In this document: positions 12,344 through 25,959 of the stretch, piece by piece
Numbering within the stretch: position 1 is the first letter of the stretch
Layout of the letters: each line of letters begins with the position of its first letter
Assembly: GCA_021464245.1 (NCBI GenBank)
Contig: JADCRB010000028.1
Coordinates: 682,001 to 746,000, forward strand
DNA: 64,000 nt
Reading direction: 5' to 3'
Source: Carallia brachiata
Lineage: Eukaryota; Streptophyta; Magnoliopsida; Malpighiales; Rhizophoraceae
Made by a program: the position numbers and the translations under genes
The notes under the pieces: model-generated
Told to the model about the DNA's origin: nothing
The model's input: the letters and a program-made list of their open reading frames with translations, nothing else
Database searches by the model: none

Positions 12344-13764
12344 TTACTCCTGTCCTCTTGAGGCATCAGTTGCACAGAGCAACCCCAAGCATGCAGGACA
12401 CAGTGGGTCATGTCTACCTTCAAGACTTGTTCGCTGCTCCAAACAGTCCGCATGATAAACATGGCCGCAAACTAGAACAGCAACAACAGAGCATTCACCG
12501 GAAAGAAGTGCATCCCCAAGGAAATAAGGTTTCCGTCTCAAAAGCTTCTGACAAATCCCACATACCCTCTTGACTGGATCAGAAGATACTGCATCTATTA
12601 CATGGGAACTACTCCGAATTCTCTCTGCCCCACCAAATGGCCTTTCCCTGTTATCTGAAACATGGAGAAAATGAGGATGTGAAAAACATAAAAAACTGAT
12701 ATCGATAGGACTGAAATCATTCCTGGTACCAGATGAAAACTACCATTATCCCTAATTGGTATGAAAGTGTGTTTTAAAAAATTGTGAAGGTATTTTTCCT
12801 TTTACCTTTACCAGAAGTAATTATTAGCAGAATGACAAATATTTTCAATGAGTTGCCATCCACAATGGAAAATGAAGAAAAAATAACACAAGCTTTCGTG
12901 TTTAACACCAAAGAATGCAAGAACATCACCTATTTGGCATCCAGAATCTGAGCCTGATTGATCAGTCGACTGGAAGGAAAGCCTCCCATCATTTGAAGAG
13001 ATTGTTTTTCCATAAGTTGATGAATTATTATCGCTCCCAGAATTTCTCTGTGGAAAACGTTGGCCATAAGCATAACGTGATCGTTTCACGAATGATGTCA
13101 GACCAAGATTGTAACGCGGCTGAGTGGGAGAAGACTGCACATTCGCCAGCTTTGCATTACTGTTAGAGACATCCACACCAGGGGATACAGGCTTCAACTC
13201 ACTTAAATGAAAAGATCTCTGCAAAACAAAAGTGGATAATAATTATGTTCCCATTCAGTCACTCAATTAGAGAAAAGTATATAAGTGGATTCAAACTATC
13301 CAATCCACAGAGCCGAGACAACCAAGTCCCAGCTTTTTCCCTCTATAATCATCCAAAGTTGAAGAATTGTCCTGTCTCAGTCACCAATAAGTGACATGAG
13401 ATAAAAGTGAAGAGCAACAAAAAAAAGTTAAGTAGCAGCTTCATTGCCTCGTATCTACCTCTCTTGACAATTGATCTGTCCCAGAAGAGCACAGCATGTT
13501 GTCTGCAACAATCAGAGTAAACATTACTTAACTGAATAAAGAGAAAACCTATACTAAAGCTGAGATATTTCTGTTCTTTATTAACCATACAGATAAAGAT
13601 ACCGAATAGCAAGCAGACATGAGAAACTTAACTACTCCTAAATCAAACAAAAGGAAGGAGAAATTACTGAAGGTTCACAAAAAGATAAATCCATAGAAAA
13701 AACCACCTCATTTTTTAACTTCTTTCTTTTGAATTGAACTTCATCTTTCTCAAAGAACAGGAAA

Positions 13765-13808
<44 letters not shown>

Positions 13809-14978
13809 TTTCATGGCATCAAATAATAGAAGGTCAATGGACGCAGGAAAAATTGAAAAGCCAAACAGAAATCTGCTTAGCAAGATAACTCAAGGAATCT
13901 AAAAGATCTATATGTAGATCCTAGATAACCACTTACCCGTATCTGATGTGGCTGTAAGGTCAATAATGAAAATAGTTCCACATTGATAAATAAAAAATCC
14001 AATCTGTCAACAAGTTGAAAACAATCCACCAAAATTCAATTGGTGTTCACGATATCCAACAAAATGTTCCACACCGGATTTAAAAACTGACCAAGTAAAG
14101 TGTTGCTTTCATGTCTCAGGCTCAACAGTCAACATATAAAACATCAGAAGGAACCTTGCTGCATAATCCACGTCCAATCCCCTATTTTTATGTGATGTTA
14201 AAATCTTTTCTTTATCCCTCTTTATTTCCCCTTTGGTTGAATATATTCACCCATTCAATTATTTCATCCCCTTTTGACTTAAATTTTCAGAGTCCCAATA
14301 GTTACCACTAGGGATTTGGGATCAAGAGTATAAATAAACACCCAAGGAAAAACAATAAAAGAAAAGAAAAGAGAAACATCTAAAAATTAGCATTGGTCGT
14401 TAACTCCAAAAATGTAGATGGAAATAAAAGCAAATAAATAGTTATAAATTGACTGATCAAGAGCAATTGAGCCAAAAAAAAAGAAAGATTTAACATTCAC
14501 AGAAAGAAACATCCAACGGACGCAAACTTGATCAACGGCAACTAAGCAAGAGAAAGACGATAAGAACACATTCACATAAGACCCACCAAGCACTCGACAC
14601 CCACCTCTTAGAAACACAATAAAGAAGAAAACAAAAACTTCAAAAAAACAAAAAAAAGAAGTCTTTTTGATAGTTTCGCTACATCAACATCCCACAAAGC
14701 ATAGAAACACAACCTCAACAACGACAGATAATCTTGATTCTTGCAAAAATTGGCCTCACTTCTCTCCAACCCACTTGTCAATATATATATAAAGAATTGG
14801 CATACCCCATTTCTGTTTATTGACGTTTTCCATCATTTTCTCAAGAAACAAACAGACCCAAAAGCTAATAACAAAGAAAGAGACAAAAGAAGTGAAACGT
14901 ACCCGAAGAAGAAGGTGTATTGCTGCCATTAGGGTTATGGCGTAGTCTGCCGCTACTTCGCTTTCTCTTCCCCATCAT
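12344..14978 (-). CDS. RING-type zinc-finger protein (probable E3 ubiquitin ligase), five exons
   Basis: Hand-built exons (minus strand) are 14903-14978, a 15-nt exon at about 13937-13951, 13459-13502, 12930-13218 and 12344-12654. Their lengths sum to 735 nt, giving an open 244-residue frame with every junction in phase. The N terminus is basic (MMGKRKRSSGRLRH). The middle is Ser/Asn-rich and probably disordered. The C terminus carries a RING: VCGICQKLL, then LVCGHVYHADCLEQ, then DPLCPACLG. Such proteins recruit an E2 and ubiquitinate substrates; no substrate can be inferred here. A shorter start at 14975 (second Met) is possible. A (GA)n tract lies in an intron at 13769-13804. I do not recognise a named orthologue. 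Confidence 0.82.
13769..13804. repeat. (GA)n microsatellite in a RING-gene intron
   Basis: An uninterrupted AG dinucleotide run of about 17-18 units. Confidence 0.95.
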
Positions 14979-15059
14979 CAAATCGATAACTAACGAACTA
15001 ACTAATAATAATAATAATAAATAATTATTAAAAAAAAAAAAAAACCTTCTTTCTCCCAA

Positions 15060-18000
15060 AAGAAGAGTATTTGAGTTGAATGGTCAGGCCCGGATCAGGA
15101 AGAAATTAATTTGGGATTTTGTAGGGTTTTCATTCAGGCTTTTTTGATCCTGTGGTAAATGTAATTTGTTCATGATATATTATTATTATCAGGAAAATCC
15201 GGAACCGCCAAAATTGGACTACGCGAAAAGATCTGAACGTTTGATGCATTGACATGCTCTTTGACGCTTCTAATTTTTGCGTAAAATCACAGACGGCCCC
15301 GCAATTAAAATCCTGAAAATTTGTTTACACGATTACACCGCAGCTGAGTGCAGGAGATTTATTTGAACTTATCAGTAATAAATTTATTTTTATAAGGTTA
15401 TTAAATGAAATATTTAAATAAGATACTTTAATCTTAGTCCACAAGAATAATTCTCAATATTTTTGTGAAGTATTTTTTTTTTAAATTAAACCCTTATTAT
15501 TATCAACATTGTTAAAATCTCGATAGAGATAATATGGTATTATATATAGAAATAATAAGGTCTTATATATAAAGTTGATGATATAGATCGTGGTATGATC
15601 TTTTTGAAAGGAGATTTTGGTAGAACCTTGATATAAATCAAAAGACGGTTATCTCAATCTAATCTTATAATTATGGCTTCCTTTATGATAAGTTTTTAAG
15701 TTAAAATTATCCTTTTTAATTAAAAAATAGAAGGATTGTTTAAATTTGAATATTAAATATAGACAAGTAAAATACATCTAATTTATAAAAATTATTAAGT
15801 TAAAAATTATAAATAGTTGGAGATGCTATTTTTCTCTAATACAAAAAAAAAGAGATATTATGATTCTACTTATTATTGCGAACGTAATATTAGTTAATTC
15901 TATTTTTTTCTTTATTTTTAACAAAATCTTACGATTATACAATTCAATTCTACTATTCGATCTGTAACACTTCAAATTGATACTAGCTAGGATTTCAATT
16001 TTAACAACTTTTGATTATTATTATTATTACTATTATAATGTTAAGTTTCTCTCTCAAAAAAAAAAGAGATAGAGTTTGGTATCCATGTTTCGAAAATATG
16101 GGGGGGGGGGGGGGGGGGGGGAAACCTAATTGCAAACTACTAAACCGCTCACCTATTATTTTTCATTCTTTTTTTCTCTTTCGCTAATTTATGACCCTAA
16201 TAAATTTTGTCATCTAGTTGTAAAGGAAAACATTTCCAGCGTTGAAAAGTAGTTGAATTTAGCATATGATTTATTTATTCATGAACCTCACAAAAGTTTA
16301 AGTTACCCGATTCTTCTAAGGATCTAATATTAAAAAAATCACCATTTTATTTTTTTTATCAAATCTAAATTCATCTTCAAATTTTATCAATTTGTTAACC
16401 CTAAAGACAATTTGTTACAATTATACCACGTCAAATATATAAACAGATTCCATTTATCTGCATATATGATCTTCAATGTGTTCAAAATTGATCAAGCGAC
16501 TTATATAGAATTTTTTTTTTGGTGCATTAAGAATTATATTGAACTGTGAACTACAAAACGAAAGTAATTGTTATCATTTTTAAGATCGAAAGCCCAAAAC
16601 TTTAATAATAGAGTATAATTTATTTTTATACTAAATTTTGGTATTTAAAAATTAAATTGAACACTAACTAATCTAATTCAAGTCGAGAAAAACCCACTAA
16701 AAGAACAGAATTTTCTCAATAACTATTTTCTCCACAACCGCTGAAATATTGTCTAAGGACACTCGTGTAAAACTTAATTCGAAATTAAGAAGAAAAGAAA
16801 GAGGTACAGGTCCAAACCAAGGATGTTCATGGAAAAATGAAAAACAAACTGAAGTCGCCCCTTCTTTTTTTTTTTTTTGGTTCTAGTGGGGTTCTCGATT
16901 GCAAGCCTAATCTATCAAGAAAACACATTCAACACCCACAAACCCAAATCAAAGCCCATTTTCCCATCGTAATAGGGCAACAGCCCTCAACAAGGATTAT
17001 GAACAAAAAAGAGAAACAATTATATAGAAGGGCAAAAGGGTCAAAAACTATATTGAAATACAGGAATTTTTGTTCAGATTTAATATGTGGAGCATGCATA
17101 GTTTTACCTGCAAAATCAAAACCAAATCTTATTTTTGTGAATAGAGAATCAGAACCAAATCTTTGTCATTAATGCATTCCTTCACTTTTTTGGACATTTG
17201 AAAAAACGGAACGTTGGTTGACCTGGTCTACCAAAACAGAACGCCTTTTGTTTTAACTTCATATATATGTGTATATGAACTTCTTTACCTTTGATTTGAT
17301 TTAATCCATCTAGAATATAAGGAGTTTTGGAGAATGTCCAATTAAAAAAAAAAAGAAAAAACACCCATATCCTGATCATGGGCTATTGGTATTTGCATTT
17401 ACTTTTACTTTTACTTTTACTTTTTGGGCCATTGTTGGAGAAAAAGGAGTACCTTTCTTTTTTTGCTGGGGCCGGGGGGGGCTTAGGGCTCGTGTTTTTA
17501 TTAGTTAGTGGGCCACACAGGTCAAAACCTAGGATCTCTCTCCTTTGGGTGCTCTGATGGGTTGTCTCTCTTTTTAAAGTTAGATGCTTCTTCTAAGTCT
17601 TTAAGTTTAGGGAAATATTAGTGGGATACTTTAAGTCGGGTTAAAGTAAAATCATGAGATACTTTATATCAGATCAAAGTAAGATGAATGCGAATATGTG
17701 ATATTTGTTATTAAATAATTGAATTAAAAAAATATAAATAAATTAATTATTAAATTTTGTCAAATAGACTGCATAATTATTTTTATACAACTTAAAAGTT
17801 AAGTTAAACTGTTAAGTTTAAATGCTTGCTTTTATGGGAGATGTCTGTTTCAACTTTCTTTCCAAAACAACACGGTTATACCTGATAATTAAACCAATCA
17901 GCTGCTGCTTTTTTTTAAAGTAAATCCCCCATCTCCATCACTTTTATTTCAAATCTTAAAGCAATCCTTTCCACGCATTATTGTTCAATCAAAGAAAAGA

Positions 18001-18179
18001 ATAAATGACAATGTCCAGGAAGGTGACTCCGTTTGGGGTCTAAGTCATAAAGAACTTCCATAATGTAATCTCAGTATGATAAATCAAACGGTTGCCATCA
18101 CAATTGTTGTTAATAATGGGACAAAAAAGAGTACGTTATGCCTTCGTTTGATTTTTACGCCTAATAAACATTCAATTCG
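15060..18179. other. Gene-free AT-rich spacer with a long poly-G run
   Basis: No supportable gene. A 21-22 bp poly-G run lies at ~16101-16121. T-rich stretches and short repeats of CTTTTA at ~17399-17420 are present. Longer open stretches near 16837 and 17327 have no family features. Confidence 0.5.
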
Positions 18180-18350
18180 TCAGTATTTATTAATTTTACT
18201 TTTTTTTAAGTAAAACTAACTCATAATCTAATATCATTTAAATATTATTTTTAATTTTTTTATTTAAATAAATTCTACTTATTTTATAGTATAAAATTAT
18301 GAATAAATTACACTCATTTAAAAAAATTAAAATAAAAATTCTCCAATTAG
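18180..18350. mobile_element. MITE-like repeat (family also at 38150, 40830 and 63830)
   Basis: It shares the inverted arms and core (TAAATTYTAYTTATTTTATA, GTATAAAATTATGA-TAAA, then ACTCATTTAAAAAAA) with the other copies. The left half is roughly the reverse complement of the right half. Confidence 0.5.
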
Positions 18351-20620
18351 TCTTTAAAAAAAAAAAAAAGGAAAGAAATGAAAGTACCCTAGTCCCTACA
18401 ATATAACGTTCCATCATGAAATCTGAATATGGTCGAATAGTCCCGACATCACCACTACAATTACCAAAATGAAAACAAAATAAATAAATAAATAAATAAA
18501 TAAAGTAACACCGTCCTTTGATGATGAGATATTGTATAACAATAATGAATAATTATTTTGGGTAATCAAGAGACACAAGGGAGACTGTCCTTTGAATTAT
18601 TATCGTTCAAAAAAAAAATTAATGAAGAATTATTTTGGGTAATCAAGAGAGAAGAAGGGAAAGGAGAAGAAGTTTCCTGGCAACTTGCAAGAGTCTTGCA
18701 TTTGGCTTTTGCAGTCTGTCCAAAATTTTGAGTGTCTTGTCACGATAGACCATGAACGAAAAGAATGGTTTTGCCCAAAAAAAATAAAATCTCATCGTGC
18801 ATTTTAATAATTTTTTTTTTGGTAAATATGCTGGTGTTTAAATTTATAAATTAAAATTATGATAATTCTCGCTTTACTTACTCTATTTAACCCAACTCAT
18901 AAAAATGATCTTTCATTCAAGTATTCGTAAATGTAAGCAAGCATTCTTTACATTTGACTATACTGTTAATGAGTCTTTAACTCATAATACCGCAATCCGC
19001 TGAAAATCCTCAATTAATAAGAGTAGGCATTAGTACGAAAATTTGAACTCATATTAATACGAATAAGTTATGTCGTGTATTTTAACAGTTTTAATTAACA
19101 CTTGTCTGTTATTTTTGTTTTTATTATTATTTGGCTTATTCTGAGATTGAAACCTTGCCTAATTCTTTCTGTTTCCATTATTATTTTCTTCATCTTTAAC
19201 ATTTCTTCTCCTTCTTCTTCTTCAATTCTATGTGCCAATTATATATGGATGCCCATCTTTCTCTGCCGATCCTTCCTTTATCATGTCATATCTCTACAAA
19301 TGCATCAACTGAGACGTGGCACATGATTTGTTGTTGATAATGAGATCTATTCCATGATGTGTATTATTTTTCCATGATATTTATAGTGACGTGTCTAAGT
19401 TGGTAAGACTCATATGATACCACGCTTGAATTCTACACAATAATAAGTATAAAAGAAGAGTTAATTCTGCACAGAGATTTGAACTTAACTAGGCACGTCA
19501 CCATATGCAAACTCGTCGAGCCACCATCAAACTCCCCCTTAGGTGCTTATATAAAAACTAGTTATTTTACTACGCTAGGATTTACATAATCTTTAATTTT
19601 ATTAAAAAATATTATATAAAAATTTAAATAACTACAAATAAGAAATAAACAAGATAAATAAATTTATATTGCACACGCACTATACTAATGTATTCAACAG
19701 TCTATAACATTAACCGATAGAACTGGTAATTTTTGAAATTTGATCATGATAGGAATAGATCATTGCAATTGTTGGTCTTCAACGAGAAATTCCTAATAAG
19801 CGCAAGTCATCAGCTGGCGTTCATTACGTCATTGTCTTTTCTACACATCGCCTTTGGCTTCTACCGATTGAATAGTCTGATGAAGTGTTCAGATCACGAC
19901 GACATAAACGGTTCACCACCGCTAAAAATTATTATCAATTGAAAAAATTTATTATATGTCATATTGATAAAATGATTTATCCCTATATTCTTTTCGCACA
20001 TGCTTATTTTCCTCCTCCTAATAAACATTTTCACTTCTATCATAGTCACAAAGCAAGATGAGTAAACTTGTTCTATAATATGAAATTTTGAGTACATCAT
20101 TACAGTCAAATAGCCATTGGTCGTAAACATATGACTCCATGAGCAGCTCCGGGAAGGCCTTGGAGCTAATTCGTATTTTGTCTTTGTCTAGTCGAAACAA
20201 TCCAACAGAACGATAACTATTTTAATATCAATACAAGTTTGTTCTCAAAAAAATAACATAAAAAATGTCAAATTCAGTCATTCTATTCTAAGCATTGGAC
20301 ACTGTTACCTAACCACACGGATTTGTAGTTAAATAGTTTATATTATAATCAGCGACATATTTTATGTAACAAAAATAAAAAAATGTGCATCGAAAAAAAT
20401 ATTCTTATTTTTGTGTTGCACATTTTAATATTTAGTTGTACAAAATATAATACTTGTTACAATATGAACATGTTTGACCATACAAACGTGTGGTCATAAC
20501 ATTTTCGATAATTATTTATCATATTTCATCCTCTTACATGAATAGTGAGGGGGAAAAGCAAAAGATTAACACTTAAATTCTGAAACTGACAACAAACAAT
20601 TGTTATACAGCTTGCATGCT
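18350..20620. other. Gene-free AT-rich spacer
   Basis: It contains an (AATA)n run at 18480-18503 and two nearby copies of AATTATTTTGGGTAATCAAGAGA (~18550 and ~18630). No coding frame is supported. An inverted pair (GTGACGTG at ~19386, CACGTCAC at ~19495) may be a small element. Confidence 0.45.
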
Positions 20621-20626
20621 AAAATT

Positions 20627-21315
20627 TCCTCGCCACTCTCCTCTTCTTCATTCCCTTCATCATTCACTTCAGATTTGGACTTGTCAGATTCATCATCAAC
20701 CTTTGTTCCACAAGCCTTTGTTACAAACAGCAAAACCGATTAGTGGGCGTTCAAGTAATCCGACAAACAATTTCGTCACAACAATGGCCAACTAAAAAGC
20801 AAAAAGCAGAAAGTTACCAGTCTTCTTTTTAAGCAGCTAAGCTTTCTCCTGATAGATTTTTTAGATTGAGGCTATGGAGGCACAAATTATAATACGAGAA
20901 GCCAACTCTCAGAAATAAACAAGCTGAAGCAACAAAACTTGGGAATTTATGCCTAAAAATACAGACAACATCTGACATCGATTTCCATTCATCTGCACCA
21001 GCTTTGTGCCTTTACCACCTGATTGATCGCAAAGGTATATTTCAATTCATTCGAGAAAAGGAAAGATAAAAAAAACAAAGAAAATATATGAAAATTTCAC
21101 CAAGTTTAAATTAATTGTTACAGAATTTTTTAAACAAATAGATAAATCAAATGCAAATTAAGGGAGTTCTTTGATAAATTCCATACCAGCGAGAATAGAG
21201 AATTGTTAAAAGTAGCTAATATCAAAAAGAGAAGAGAAAATACTTTACTTACAGTAGCAACGGATTTGTTGTCAAGATGCTTCTCTTTGTCCTGCTGTTT
21301 GAATTCCTCCTTCTT
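20627..21315 (-). pseudogene. HMGB (high mobility group B) pseudogene
   Basis: Three pieces match plant HMGB proteins in the right order. 21253-21315 reads EEFKQQDKEKHLDNKSVAT and ends at a GTAAGT donor. 20970-21006 reads KAGADEWKSMSD, the next HMG-box segment. 20627-20735 reads VDDESDKSKSEVNDEGNEEE, the acidic tail. The start of the HMG box upstream of EEF is broken by frame changes and a stop. The third helix (expected between 20830 and 20960) is not readable. Retained splice-site context suggests a decayed duplicated gene rather than a processed copy. Confidence 0.6.
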
Positions 21316-21319
21316 TTTT

Positions 21320-24300
21320 AATCAAAAATTCCATATGGACACAATTGAATGGGTAAGTTCATAAAATGGTGATACAAAAAGTTGTAAGTTACTTACCTCT
21401 TCGTCTTCTTCATATGTTAATGCACATAATTAAGGATTTTCAATATGTAACGTTTAAGAAGATGACTAGATTACGCTCAAAATCACTTAGAACAAAAGGA
21501 GAGAAATGCCACACGGCAAAAGAGTAAGAGGTAGGAAGGTGTCCAAAAAAATTGAAAAAGAGTAGAGAGAGTGTCACATAGCATTCAAAATCCTCAACCA
21601 TAGAATAGATATATAAATTCAACGTAAAAAATGGTTAAACTCGTTTGAATAAAGAATTATAGCCCGTAATGCATTCTCTTGCCTTGATCTTCTTTTCAGT
21701 GTGGTGGGCAGGCCAACAGTGCCCAGCCGCATAAAATGTTACTGATAAGATAAATATAAAAGGACGTAACATTAATGATGTTTCATGTTTCCCTTAAACT
21801 GAGGAACATAACATGTGTTCAGTGTTCTTTTTTTTTGGACGCACAATGCTTTGATTTTTTTTTTTTTCCCTTCCCCTCAAAAAAGCTTCATAAGCCAACA
21901 TGCATTTCGTCTACACCAGAATTTTTGGGCTTGCCCAATTTGGCAAGATGGAAGACTTAACATGATTGCGGCCATTAATCTTATTGCACTTTTGCATAAT
22001 GCATTTAATTTAGGACATTGTTACATGAGGAAAATATGCCTAACAAAACGCTAGAATACAACTGATCATATTTAATGTGCAACTGACTGAATTACGAGTG
22101 TAACTAAATATTAAAAAAATTCTTCTTATATTTAGTTGCACTTGAAATCCAATCAGTTGCACATTGAATTCAACTAATTGCATTTATGCGTATTTTTAAG
22201 TTTCTTTTTCTCTGAAAATATAACTTTTTCTTTTAATTTAATAGGAGCTTAAGAAATTTAACAAAAACTTAAAATTTAGAATCAGCTGAACATAACAGTA
22301 GATGATAAATTATTGTGATCATATCATATGTGATAATTGATAAAATTAGTATCCCATGTGCCATCATTAGCCGACGGAAGAAGAAGCTGGGCTTTGGATG
22401 CCATTGGCACGCTGCTCTTGCCCGTAAGCCAAAAATGCCAGCCAGAGGTCATGATCTGACCTGTTCAGCTAGTCCCACCAGGCAGCAGCATGATAACAAC
22501 CTTCCTTGTACTTTTGCCTAGAATTGGGAAATGATGTGAAAAGGAAGGGTGAGATCTGGAGGTTCGTTCATGATCAAGCGAATGGGCTTCGGGGACCCAC
22601 TCTGCCTGCCTAACCAGCAGCCACGACAGCCCAACCCCAGCTTCCTACACCTCGCAGCAGCGCCGAATGGTCCTAATGTTGGGTCCAACCCTGGCTGTTT
22701 CTGTTTATTGGGGTTACTGGCCGGAATGTACTTTTATTATTATTTTTTTAAAACCTAATCATTCAAATTTTTGATTTTTTTTTATCAATATGTTATTATT
22801 ATTATGTAAATTATAAATTCATGACACTCAATAATAATAATAATAATAATAATAATATTTTTATTGTTATTATTGGTTAGTGGTAGAGTGATATCTCCTG
22901 ACCCAACCTGTTGTTTTTGTCCCTTTGCTATTATAGACGGTGAGAACCAATAGAGGAAAGCAAAACCGATAAATATTTTTTTTTTGATAAAATACCAATA
23001 AATAATGGAACATTAAAAAATCACGTTGGGCATGTTTCCAAGAAAAGGATAAATTAATTAAACACGATACCAATGCCCTTTTTCTTTTTTTTTATAAGGA
23101 GGAGATAAGAACCCAAATAAAAAATTGGCCATTTTGTCAGCAACAGAGGGCGTTCAAGTCATTCCGTATCACAATTTCCTAATCTGCAAGAAAATATTGC
23201 CATAACAAAAAAAATTAATAACAATATCTAAGGAAGGAGCCTATGTTTGAAAGTGGAAAGCGACCTATTCTTTTCTTTTTATGCCTTATACCAAAGATTC
23301 CAAGGGCTTATGAGAACAAAACTTTATGCTCTTGAATTATATGCTGTGGGCATCTTTGATTCGACATGAGCCGCTCTTAAATAAACATAGGAAACATTCC
23401 AATCGCGATAAGTAATAAACAATATAATAGTAATAAAAGTTAATAATGTGCCGCGATAATTTATATTTTATACTGTGAATTTAGGGTACTATCTATTTTT
23501 AGAAATTACAAAATACAATATTTGCTTACCGTTGGTTAGTTAAATTGGACGGAGATTGTGAAATAATAAAATTATCTTATTTTTTGTATTATAGACGAAC
23601 AACTTAATTTCATTTCACACCTAACTACATCACCCCTTTTTGTGATCTCTCTCTCATTTGAATATCCTCACGCCTCGATCTAACCTGAAACACTCAATTT
23701 CTTCGTTTTCAACCGAAATCAAGTTGATTAAGGAAGCTATCCAATGGCTTTTTTTTTCGTGCAAATGTCAATTAAGGGTATTTTAGAGACTTTTTACATT
23801 TTCAATACCACTTTCAAAATATATTTGAACATTTATTAATGTCTTCCTGACATATGTTGTTAGTTGTTACCGCATACAAAAAAATTGTAGTCCAAGTCAA
23901 TTAGAAAAATTAAAAATTGTGTTTTCTATATCTTAATGATTGGCGGATGGCCTTGAGAGATTGGTGGGGCAATTTTAAGCACACACGATTGGGTGAGCCA
24001 TGCATTCATTGAATGAATGCGGAAGTATAACGCAACGCAATATGGTGCGCCATGCATTGAATGAAAGCGAAAGTATAACAGAGCAACAATCAAGAAAAAT
24101 GGGGTTGCTAAAAAAAAATCAAAAAGACAAAAATTTAGTGATTTTATTTAATAATTTTAAAATAAATATAAAATAATATAAATTATTAAATAATTAAATT
24201 TATAAAATATAAAAAATTATCAAATTTTATTATATAATTATTTATTACTATTTGTATCTAAAGAACGCGCTGCTACTCAAAGGCAAAATACGTTGGAAAT

Positions 24301-25340
24301 TAAAGGTAAAAGGTGGAAAAAGAAATAAAAAATAGAGAGAGAAGGAAAAAGATAAAGTTTGATGACGATTCGAGCAAAGCGACGTAATTATGGAAGAGTT
24401 ATCCCGAACATAGATGCCACCTCATGACAGCCTCAAAAATGCAATCCACATGAAAATTAAAGACAAAAATGGTAGAAAATGATGCCATCCTAGCCAATGG
24501 TTTTGCACTGCCAACTGACCAATGTTTTGCAAAGAACAAACGATACTATTGCAGTTAAATAATAATAAATAATAATATTATTTTATTTTATTTAATAATA
24601 TATATATTAAATTATTTATTTTTTTATAAATTTAATTATCTAATAATTAATTATTTCTTTGTTTTTATCAAAAAATTTTTGTAAAGTCGAAAATTTTATT
24701 CCATTCGAAAATTAGTTTCCCACAAATAGAATAAATGGAAGAGCTCGACGCCATAAATTTAATAGACTTAGGTTTATCACCATCGAACACCAATTTGTGA
24801 TATATATATTTAATTATGATGATGTATTTAAAGACTTAAGATATAAAATTAACAGTTGTAATAATTTATTCACATATAAAACACGTCAATTTACATTTAT
24901 ATAACATTTTGTAAATAAAATTTTGTGTTTCTTTTTGTACTAAAAAATTTCCTTTTTTTAAAGCTTGTGTTTTGCGTGATGCTTTCTTCATCAATCATCG
25001 CTTATTTTTAGTTCCCAAAATGAAGAGTAAACAAATTAAAATTCTGCAACTTCCAACAAAAAAACAAAAAAAAAAAAGTTAACCATGACAAAAAAAGAAA
25101 CGGACGGCTTGAAATGAGTCAAATGACTCATGTTGAGCTGTTTTTACTGCTTCGTCTCCGACAACTTTTACTGCTTAGCTGTCCAATAATAAATATAAAA
25201 ACTACTTACGTAACAATATAATAAAAGAGATACTTAAAATATATATTCTATTTAATTAATTTTTTTAATTAATCACTAAATTATAACGCTGGTAATTTGT
25301 TTTTTTTACTGTTACTCTTTTTTTTTACTTTGTATATATA
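21320..25340. other. Gene-poor spacer
   Basis: Mostly AT-rich. Notable parts are a relatively GC-rich stretch without a coding frame (22370-22740), an AAT run (~22830-22858), a small tandem duplication around GCCATGCATT (23990-24085), and facing AT-rich arms at 24125-24250 and 24555-24690 that may be a fold-back element. No gene is supported. Confidence 0.45.
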
Positions 25341-25344
25341 TAAT

Positions 25345-25650
25345 TAGGAATAATTAATTTTTTAGTTCTAAATCTTTATAATTTTTTTATTTAAAGTCTA
25401 AACTTTTTAAATTTTTTACTTAAGATATAAACATTTATTTTTTGTTATATCCAAATTCTTTTACAATGAAATCGTTAATTTTTCTGTTAACTTTAACTTT
25501 GTTTATATTAAATTTAATGAAAAAATTAACGGTAAATTATACAAAAGGATTTAAATAAAAAAAATAAAAATTTAGGTTTTAAATAAAAAATTTAGGTTTT
25601 AAATAAAAAAATTATAAAAATTTAAGTTTAAAAAATTAATTATCCCTATA
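25345..25650. mobile_element. Fold-back MITE (~305 bp)
   Basis: The left arm (TAATTAATTTTTTAG, then TTTATAATTTTTTTATTTAAA) is the near reverse complement of the right arm (TTATAAAAATTTAA, then AAAAAATTAATTA). The centre is a short AT hairpin around GTTAATTTTTCTGTTAAC. No coding capacity. Confidence 0.65.
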
Positions 25651-25854
25651 TAATTGTGTTTTAGAAAAGGAAAAAAAAAAGATAAAGAAAAAAAAAGACA
25701 TTTCCCATCAAGAAGAAGAGCCAAAGAGATCTAGGACACACCCAATCAGAAAGTAGTGGCTCGCTTTTTTCTCTCATTTTCGCACATTTGCCTCCATGCC
25801 AAACACGCCACATCTTCCTCTCTTACCGCACCCCCAGCCTCCTATTCATATCTC

Positions 25855-25862
25855 TATATAAC
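25855..25862 (+). promoter_or_regulatory. TATA box of the H+-pyrophosphatase gene
   Basis: TATATAAC lies ~100 bp upstream of the ATG at 25960. It is followed by a CT-rich leader ((CT)n at ~25880-25900), common in plant 5' leaders. Confidence 0.6.
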
Positions 25863-25959
25863 CCCCCACCACCCCCTCCCTCTCTCTCTCTCTCTCGCTT
25901 TCATTCTCTCTCTGCTTTTGCTTCTTTTCGCGTTGGTGTTGGCGTTGCCATTGGCCGTT

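Noticed and set aside
14111..14311. 66-codon plus-strand frame in the RING gene
   Set aside because: Intronic T-rich DNA of the minus-strand gene with no supporting features.
19385..19505. Inverted GTGACGTG ends as a possible transposon
   Set aside because: The match extends only ~12 bp clearly and no target duplication is visible.
24125..24690. Facing AT-rich arms as a fold-back element
   Set aside because: Sequence is almost pure A/T, so the complementarity may be chance; not enough to call.
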